DNA of 64,000 nucleotides from Enoplolaimus lenunculus (lineage: Eukaryota > Nematoda > Enoplea > Enoplida > Thoracostomopsidae), in the NCBI GenBank assembly GCA_030248215.1, contig JASANG010001103.1:124001-188000 (forward strand). The letters are read 5' to 3'. Numbering within the stretch: the first letter of the stretch is position 1; each line of letters starts with the position of its first letter. The translations under genes and the position numbers were made by a program. The notes below the pieces were generated by a model that saw only the letters and a program-made list of their open reading frames with translations, was not told the DNA's origin and searched no databases. This document shows positions 33,085 to 64,000 of the stretch, one piece after another.

Positions 33085-33358
33085 CCTATTCACGCGTGCA
33101 AGTTTTTGCTGTAAGAACTTGCAGCTGCAAACTGCACGCATAACTTGCATTTTTTCGTCAGCCAATAAGAAAGCAGTTGCAATAATTTCATTGAACTTGC
33201 ATGGTTATTCACCCATATGAACTAAATTCCGAGGTTTATCTTTTAATGAATTATTTGGAGCTGCAAGTTTTTCGAACGGGACTTTGGACAAAATTTACAA
33301 GTGCAAATTGCAGCTGCAAGTTCTCGCAGCAAAAACTTGCACGTGTGAATACGGCTTA
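33085..33358. mobile_element. Foldback MITE family E (CTATTCACACGTGCAAG arms)
   Basis: Left ccctattcacgcgtgcaagttttt; right caaaaacttgcacgtgtgaatacggcttaa. The arms also contain 'gagaacttgcagctgcaa'. TTAA-like bases flank several copies (others 48709-48880, 51388-51662, 52585-52793). Confidence 0.7.
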
Positions 33359-33579
33359 AAGCGTATTCAGTTTAGAATTTCAAGGGCCCAAATTTTAGAA
33401 GGAGTATATTGTAATTGAAACACTCAGTTGAAATATGTTCAACTTATGTTCAACTTAGTTGTGACAGCTGGAAATGGGTTGAGATTGCATTGAGTCTTAG
33501 TTTTAATAATTTATTCATTTGAAAATTATACACTGCCTAAACGCCCATTTTGTAACACTGTAATTTATCGAAAACTTTT

Positions 33580-33801
33580 GGCCAATGTAAAAAACAGGGG
33601 CGGAACAGTATTATAAACACATTCCTAAGACTAAGCTTAAGCCTAAACCTAAGCCTAAGCCTACGCGTATGAATGAGCATATTCCTAAGCCTAAGCCTAA
33701 ACGTAAACCTAAGCCCAAGCAAAAAATAGTCTAAAGCTTAGGCTTACTCTATTGCAGTCCACAGAAAAACGTTGCGCCCCTGATCTTTATATACATGGGC
33801 C
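33580..33801. mobile_element. MITE family A
   Basis: ggccaatgtaaaaaacaggggcgg ... cccctgatctttatatacatgggcc. Confidence 0.75.
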
Positions 33802-33837
33802 CAAGTTTTTAATTTTTGCATACGCTTTATGCATAGG

Positions 33838-33922
33838 CCTAGGTTAATGTATACGCTTACGTTTTAGGCTTAGGAATAAACTTATACTACTGCTACGCAT
33901 TGCCAAGAATAACATAGGCCAT
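33838..33922. mobile_element. MITE family B fragment (inverted)
   Basis: 'cttacgttttaggcttaggaataaacttatactactgct' and end 'aagaataacataggcc'. Confidence 0.45.
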
Positions 33923-34049
33923 TTAACGACAAAGTATAAATGTTTCATAAAATAAAACAATTGTTATTAATACTTTTCTATATGGAAATATTACAGCTGT
34001 TACAGGTTCAGGCAATCGAAATCAATAGAGCACTGATCCGAAACCATAG

Positions 34050-34165
34050 ACGTGCCAGGGTTGGCACCAGCCCACCTCGAAGAATTTTGCTACATTTTCA
34101 ACCTTGCTTGTAAGCCATCGAAAACCCTTGTATGCTCCTCTTGAAAAATGATGTCTTCCGTTCAA
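34050..34165. mobile_element. Family G fragment
   Basis: 'ccagcccacctcgaagaattttgc..cattttcaaccttgcttgtaagccatcgaaaa' half; the far arm is missing. Confidence 0.45.
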
Positions 34166-34364
34166 AGAAGTGAAATTGTACGCCAGGGACTCGCCGTATG
34201 TTAATTTGATCCTTCGCTAAATATTTGATCCATAAAGTGTCCTGTTTCCTTTACTGCTTGGTTTACGGTCTACGGTAGATCCTATTGGATTAAAATGCGT
34301 AACAGTGGCGGATTCAAGGGTCGGTTACCGCCCCTCCGACAGGGATAATGCTAACATTTTGTAT

Positions 34365-34370
34365 TTTATT
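34365..34370 (-). promoter_or_regulatory. Candidate polyadenylation signal of the TMC gene
   Basis: AATAAA on the minus strand, 17 bases after the TMC stop codon. It is unusually close to the stop, but it is the right hexamer in the right orientation. Confidence 0.4.
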
Positions 34371-34386
34371 GATATTTTTCTCAGTG

Positions 34387-59932
<25,546 letters not shown>

Positions 59933-60090
59933 CTAAAACAACGCCACAAATCGCATTTTGCCATTTTAACTCAAATTTCGTTATCAACAACTTTGAAATC
60001 AATTTTGTCTCAGCGTATTATGGTGCTACTATACTGCTGCTAAATAATTACCGACAGTTACCCAGCAAATTTCAAAATAACCGTTACAAT

Positions 60091-60117
60091 GCATTATTAT
60101 TATTATTATTATTATTA

Positions 60118-60151
<34 letters not shown>
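60091..60151 (+). repeat. (ATT)n microsatellite
   Basis: About 20 units with one interruption (gttatt). Confidence 0.95.
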
Positions 60152-60257
60152 GAGATATAATTATAACTGAAATATAATTAATTAATGGCTTTTTGGTCGC
60201 TTATCCGGTGTGTGAAGCCGATTTTTTGGCGATTTGTCAATAACCGTAAATGTTTAC

Positions 60258-60305
60258 CTGGTCCCCTCACTCCAATAAAAATAGTTCCATTTTGTAATGT
60301 TGAAT
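60258..60305 (-). CDS. Possible 5' exon of the TMC gene
   Basis: Acceptor caaattttgcag, donor ACCAG|gtaaac. 48 nt that in the required phase read FNITKWNYFYWSEGT. A different frame of the same interval is open for over 50 codons, so the assignment is weak. It sits right beside a family B MITE (60356). Confidence 0.3.
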
Positions 60306-60355
60306 CTGCAAAATTTGTCCACTGGATTTCTGAGCCTTTTGTAACATAGAGTTGA

Positions 60356-60531
60356 CGGCCTATGTTACTTTATGGGGCGTCCAGGTTTCTGGTGAGTCTA
60401 TAAAAGAGTTGATTCTAGATTACATTTGTTTGCTTAGGTTTAGACTTAGGCTTAGGAACACATTTTTGCAACGCTTAGGCTTAGGTTTAGGAATACGCTT
60501 AATCTACTATTACGCCTCTGAACGTTAGCCG
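60356..60531. mobile_element. MITE family B, inverted
   Basis: ggcctatgttactttatggggcg ... ctctgaacgttagcc; (ttaggc)-type units at about 60433-60490. Confidence 0.7.
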
Positions 60532-60637
60532 AGTAGACTGTGAGCAATTCAATGCACTTAGATAACAGTTATGTTTACGTATAACGCCAAAATAGGTACT
60601 TGCAGAGACAAAGTAGAAATTGACCGTTGCGACTCCT

Positions 60638-60891
60638 CACTGTAAATTTCAATGAGTTGATTAATCAATTCATCTAACGAATTAGTTATTTCTGAATTAA
60701 TATCAGTCAGCATTAACTCACTCCGCGTATTAAGTTGATGCTTACTCTGAGTTGAGTTGACTCTGGATGAGTTGATTAATTAACTCAGAATGAATTGAAT
60801 CAACTAAAAATTCTGAGTTCTAATAGTCCTAACTCAGACTGAGCGATTCAACTCATTCTGAGTTAATATCAACTCATTGAAATTTACAGTG
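60638..60891. mobile_element. Family D foldback MITE, both ends
   Basis: cactgtaaatttcaatgagttg ... caactcattgaaatttacagtg: perfect inverted ends of about 22 bases. Confidence 0.8.
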
Positions 60892-61114
60892 CTGTGTCAA
60901 AGATCAACTTATAATTCCGCTTTATGTCAACGGAAATGTCTCTGACAGCCAAAATGTTTCTACTCACAAAAGTTTACGTTTCTTTTCCCAAAGCTTACAT
61001 ACCAACCAAACGAGTTCAGTAATCTCAGTTACATTATTTTAAATAGGTCAGAACCTAACTAACAGTGTCTCGATAAAATTTGAACACATTGTCTTTAGTT
61101 TGTCGTTGCTAAGA

Positions 61115-61385
61115 TTAAGCCCTTCTCACATTGAGTTGCCTATAGGCAACTCAGCGCAGTGTATATACATGAAATAATATATATCGTACCATGTTTAACA
61201 ATTGCAACACGTATACATAGTACTAAATCACCACAAGACGTGAGAGCCCCCTCGGGTTCCAGCGTCAAGCTCATATAGCTGAGTGGTGATGGTATACGTC
61301 TCCCACTCCAGTCACTGGAGTTCGAATCCTAGCATAGAAGTAGGTTTCAGGGGAAATAGAAAATATTCATGTGAGAAAGGGTTAA
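61115..61385 (+). mobile_element. Family P (tRNA-like TTAA MITE)
   Basis: TTAAGCCCTTCTCACATTG ... CATGTGAGAAAGGGTTAA. tRNA-like part 61269-61338 with A box tagctgagtgg and B box gagttcgaatcc. Confidence 0.75.
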
Positions 61386-61715
61386 GCAAAATTGTACTGC
61401 TGTAAGCGTTTGATTCATTGAATATCAATCTTGTAAATTTACAAGTTTTCTGATTTTATACGTCTGTAGAATGCATTTCTTACGCATCCAAGATGTAATT
61501 ATGGATCACACCTGACGCTTACAACTTGACAGTGTCGGATGTCGTCGCATAAACCTACATGATCCTATTGTAGATTGTTCATCCGCTAACTCTTTGGCCT
61601 GTTATATTAGGATGACCCGGAACGCGCAATAAAAACCTCATAAAGTTCTGATCAACTATTGCTTATCGACAATAATTGACAATTTTCCACTTAATTTTAC
61701 TAGATACTATGTAGG

Positions 61716-62036
61716 GCCAATGTTATTTTCAGAGGCGTAACAGTAGCGTATTGCTAACCCTAAATCTAAGCCTAAGCGTCGCAAAAATGTGTTCCTAAGC
61801 CTAAGCCTAAGCAAAAAATGTAATGTAGAATCTAAACCTACTCTTTTATACACCCACCAGAACGCATACGCCTAAGCCTAAGCGTAAGAATGAGTTTATG
61901 CCCAAGCCTAACCCTAAGCCTAAGCCTAAGCCTAAGCCAAGCACAAAAATTAGTCCAAAGCTTAAGTTCACTCTATTGCAGTCCCACAGAAAAACGTTCC
62001 GCCACTGATCTTTACCTGCGCCAAAAATTGAATGTT
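61716..62036. mobile_element. Compound: truncated family B joined to truncated family A
   Basis: ggccaatgttattttcagaggcg (B left end) runs through the B body to 'cacccaccagaac' at 61862, where family A body (cctaagcctaagcgtaag) begins and goes on to the A right end 'ccgccactgatctttacc'. The two probably recombined through their shared CCTAAG repeats. Confidence 0.65.
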
Positions 62037-62599
62037 TATATTGGATACAGTAAAAATTGCGTTTCACAACGTTTGCCAGCCCTCTTACCCTGTCAGAATA
62101 TTCTCGATACCCTGTTGCAGATGAGCCTGGACTCAGTTAAGTTTATGGCAGAAATTTGACCGTAAATTAATTGAAATTTGCAACAACTTTATGAGTCTTT
62201 ATGGTTTTAAGCTTTAATTGGTGTTTTGTTAAATTTCTCTAGTGAAAATTAACAATATTTCCAACCAAACATCTTCAACATACGAATTAGAGGGTAGGAG
62301 CATCAATAGCACCACGCTTATAAAAACTATAGTAACCGTTGGATAACTTTAATCTCCACATGTGCTATGAAGGATCCACACAGCATTGACTCGTTGGTGG
62401 AAAGTGGAATTCAGGTTGAAAATATGATTTTGAACAATTTTCAATTCCGATTGGTTGAATATTAATTTAGAAAAATTTTCAAAGATTCAATTTGTAAATT
62501 AAAATGATTTATTTTATAACTTCGTTAATTGGTTAAAATGGCACGAAATGTTCCACCACGTCCGGGCGTCACATTCCATTGTGGACCTTGTAATCACGC

Positions 62600-62757
62600 C
62601 GGTAGCCAGCTCAGTTTGCTAGGGGAGCTAAAACATTTTTTAGGAAGGGTATTCAGGGGTTTTTAATGACTTACAAGCAAGGTTGAAAATTTTCTAGGGG
62701 GGCCAAAATTTTCCGGGGGCCTTAGTCTTCCGTGGCCTCCCCTGGCTACGGGCTCGT
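62600..62757. mobile_element. Family G foldback repeat
   Basis: gccggtagccagctcagtttgctagg ... ggcctcccctggctacgggctc. Confidence 0.6.
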
Positions 62758-62818
62758 GTTCCACCACGGCGTCAAACTTTATTGTGGACCTCTAATATTT
62801 TGAAAAATTAGTACTTAC

Positions 62819-62905
62819 AATTGGTTAAAGATTTTTTCACTTCAAGCTCTCGTACTGCACCATTTAATTCGAAATAAAGTGTGAGAATTTGGCGTGGAAT
62901 TCGCA
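62819..62905 (-). CDS. Weak candidate exon of unknown gene
   Basis: Acceptor taacttctgag, donor ACCAATT|gtaagt; 87 nt reading RIPRQILTLYFELNGAVREL, EVKKSLTN. Its phase does not fit the candidate TMC exon at 60258, so it may be a chance frame or belong to an exon chain I cannot see. Confidence 0.2.
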
Positions 62906-63593
62906 CTCAGAAGTTATTTAAAATTTAAGAGTTACTTAAATTCACATTGTAAAACGCGAACTGATAATGTGATTTTCAGTTTTCACATCAAGTATCAGGG
63001 GCCCAGAACGGCGAATCCAACAATACGGACCACTTACGGGGAGTACATATTAATATAGTGTGGAAGTAGCCTTGTGAGCGAACTAAGAAGCCAAACGCAA
63101 TTTTAGTACTAAATCATGATACAAATTTTTGGCTTTTAACGCCAAACGGGTCGTTCAATCGCCCCCCCCCCGCTCTCCACCCATTGCACTTGCGGCGTTT
63201 CTGCTGGTATTTACTAAAAGTTTGAAATGTTGCTGGTTGACGGTATTTTGACTACACAAAGACGTTAAATGTCACTCAGAGCCCGAAAAAGCACTGTTGC
63301 TAATGATATATAAACTTGTACGCGAATTGCATTTTACCACCCGCAACCCCGCAACGCCGACTCGCACCTTATTGCGTTTGCCAAATATCAGTGATGCACC
63401 CCAATAAACTTTCAGTACCAATATATTATATGCCAACCCAGCCAAAGCAAAGAAATCATTTGAAAAACACTTGACTCGTATTAATATATGTATGTATGTA
63501 TGTATATAACGGTGCAAAATGGTTTGGATTTTTTTGTCGAAATAATTACGTATAACTCAGTAAATTGTCATTTGTGCTATAAAAACACTAAAA

Positions 63594-63757
63594 TTGCGCT
63601 ATACTTTACTGAGCCGGACGTCGACGCGCGGCGATGGCGCGCAGCGGCGCGCGGCGGCGTGCGGCGCACGGCGGCGTGCGGCGCACGGCGGCGTGCGGCG
63701 CAGGCGGCGTGAGGCGCGCGGCGGCGTCCGGCGGCACGCAGCGAGTATAGCGCAACC
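63594..63757. repeat. GC-rich island of GCGGCGTGCGGCGCAC units bounded by inverted repeats
   Basis: About 140 bases of almost pure G+C with GCGGC units, in otherwise AT-rich DNA. It is framed by ttgcgctatac (63594) and gtatagcgcaa (63746), an exact 11-base inverted pair. Confidence 0.75.
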
Positions 63758-63834
63758 ATAAAATTGAACGCAAGTTTGAATAGATCAATTCAAAGTTTCT
63801 TCAAAAATAATTGCAAAAATTTGCAATTATGAAT

Positions 63835-63990
63835 TACGCCCTGTAGGCAGCACACGATTGTTATTTGAGCTGAAACCATTTAACGAGGCGCATACAAGGG
63901 TTTGCGATGACTTCACATTGTGGGTTTTCTAGGAGGGTCAACTTTTTTCAACCTGGCTGATCTGAATATGACCCCCTCTGACGACAGGCT
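63835..63990. mobile_element. Family G foldback repeat, degenerate
   Basis: 'aggcgcatacaagggtttgcgatgacttcacattg' and 'cctctgacgacaggctcg' resemble family G arms. Confidence 0.4.
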
Positions 63991-64000
63991 CGATAGGAAT

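Overview
The window is nuclear DNA of an invertebrate animal. It is AT-rich, its genes have many short exons with GT-AG introns of about 0.5-2.5 kb, and it is saturated with short non-autonomous DNA transposons (MITEs), foldback elements and minisatellites. No transposase, reverse transcriptase, integrase or capsid reading frame was seen. I cannot name the species. The three protein genes (a StAR-type START protein, a ten-pass TMC channel protein, and a CXC/AID-APOBEC-like protein) fit a metazoan and exclude fungi, plants and bacteria.

Layout. (1) 878-6783, plus strand: six exons make a complete START lipid-transfer domain of the StAR/STARD3 type; the gene's 5' part lies before the window. 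Its intron 5350-5885 contains a ~450 bp telomere-like TTAGGT/TTAGGC array. (2) 6784-28800: no gene recognised, only repeats: hAT-like, TA-target and TTAA-target MITEs, nested insertions, a recent 453 bp tandem duplication, and 114 bp and 195 bp tandem repeats. (3) 28812-31409, plus: one long open exon joining three Cys-rich CXC (MSL2/tesmin-like) modules to a domain with the AID/APOBEC deaminase pattern (HVE ... SPC ... C, then a ...LF...L...G... ...W tail). This is the most unusual gene here. (4) 31410-34360: MITEs. (5) 34387-59932, minus: at least 22 exons of a TMC (transmembrane channel-like) gene, pieced together from matching splice phases and family motifs, including CWETYMGQ. It has a ~310-residue, sequon-rich loop between TM5 and TM6 and a ~740-residue low-complexity C-terminal exon. 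Its introns hold many MITEs and several unusual minisatellites (AP-1-like TGACTCA array, CCAAT array, AT-rich array made of splice-acceptor-like units, GAAA tract). (6) 59933-64000: MITEs, a possible extra 5' TMC exon, and a short GC-rich island.

The three genes have no obvious functional link. The strongest themes are the CXC-deaminase fusion, and a set of unrelated MITE families that all carry TTAGGC-like (CCTAAG) internal repeats, the same motif as the big array in the StAR intron. Splice sites were read by eye; none has transcript support. Distances and copy boundaries of repeats are approximate where stated.
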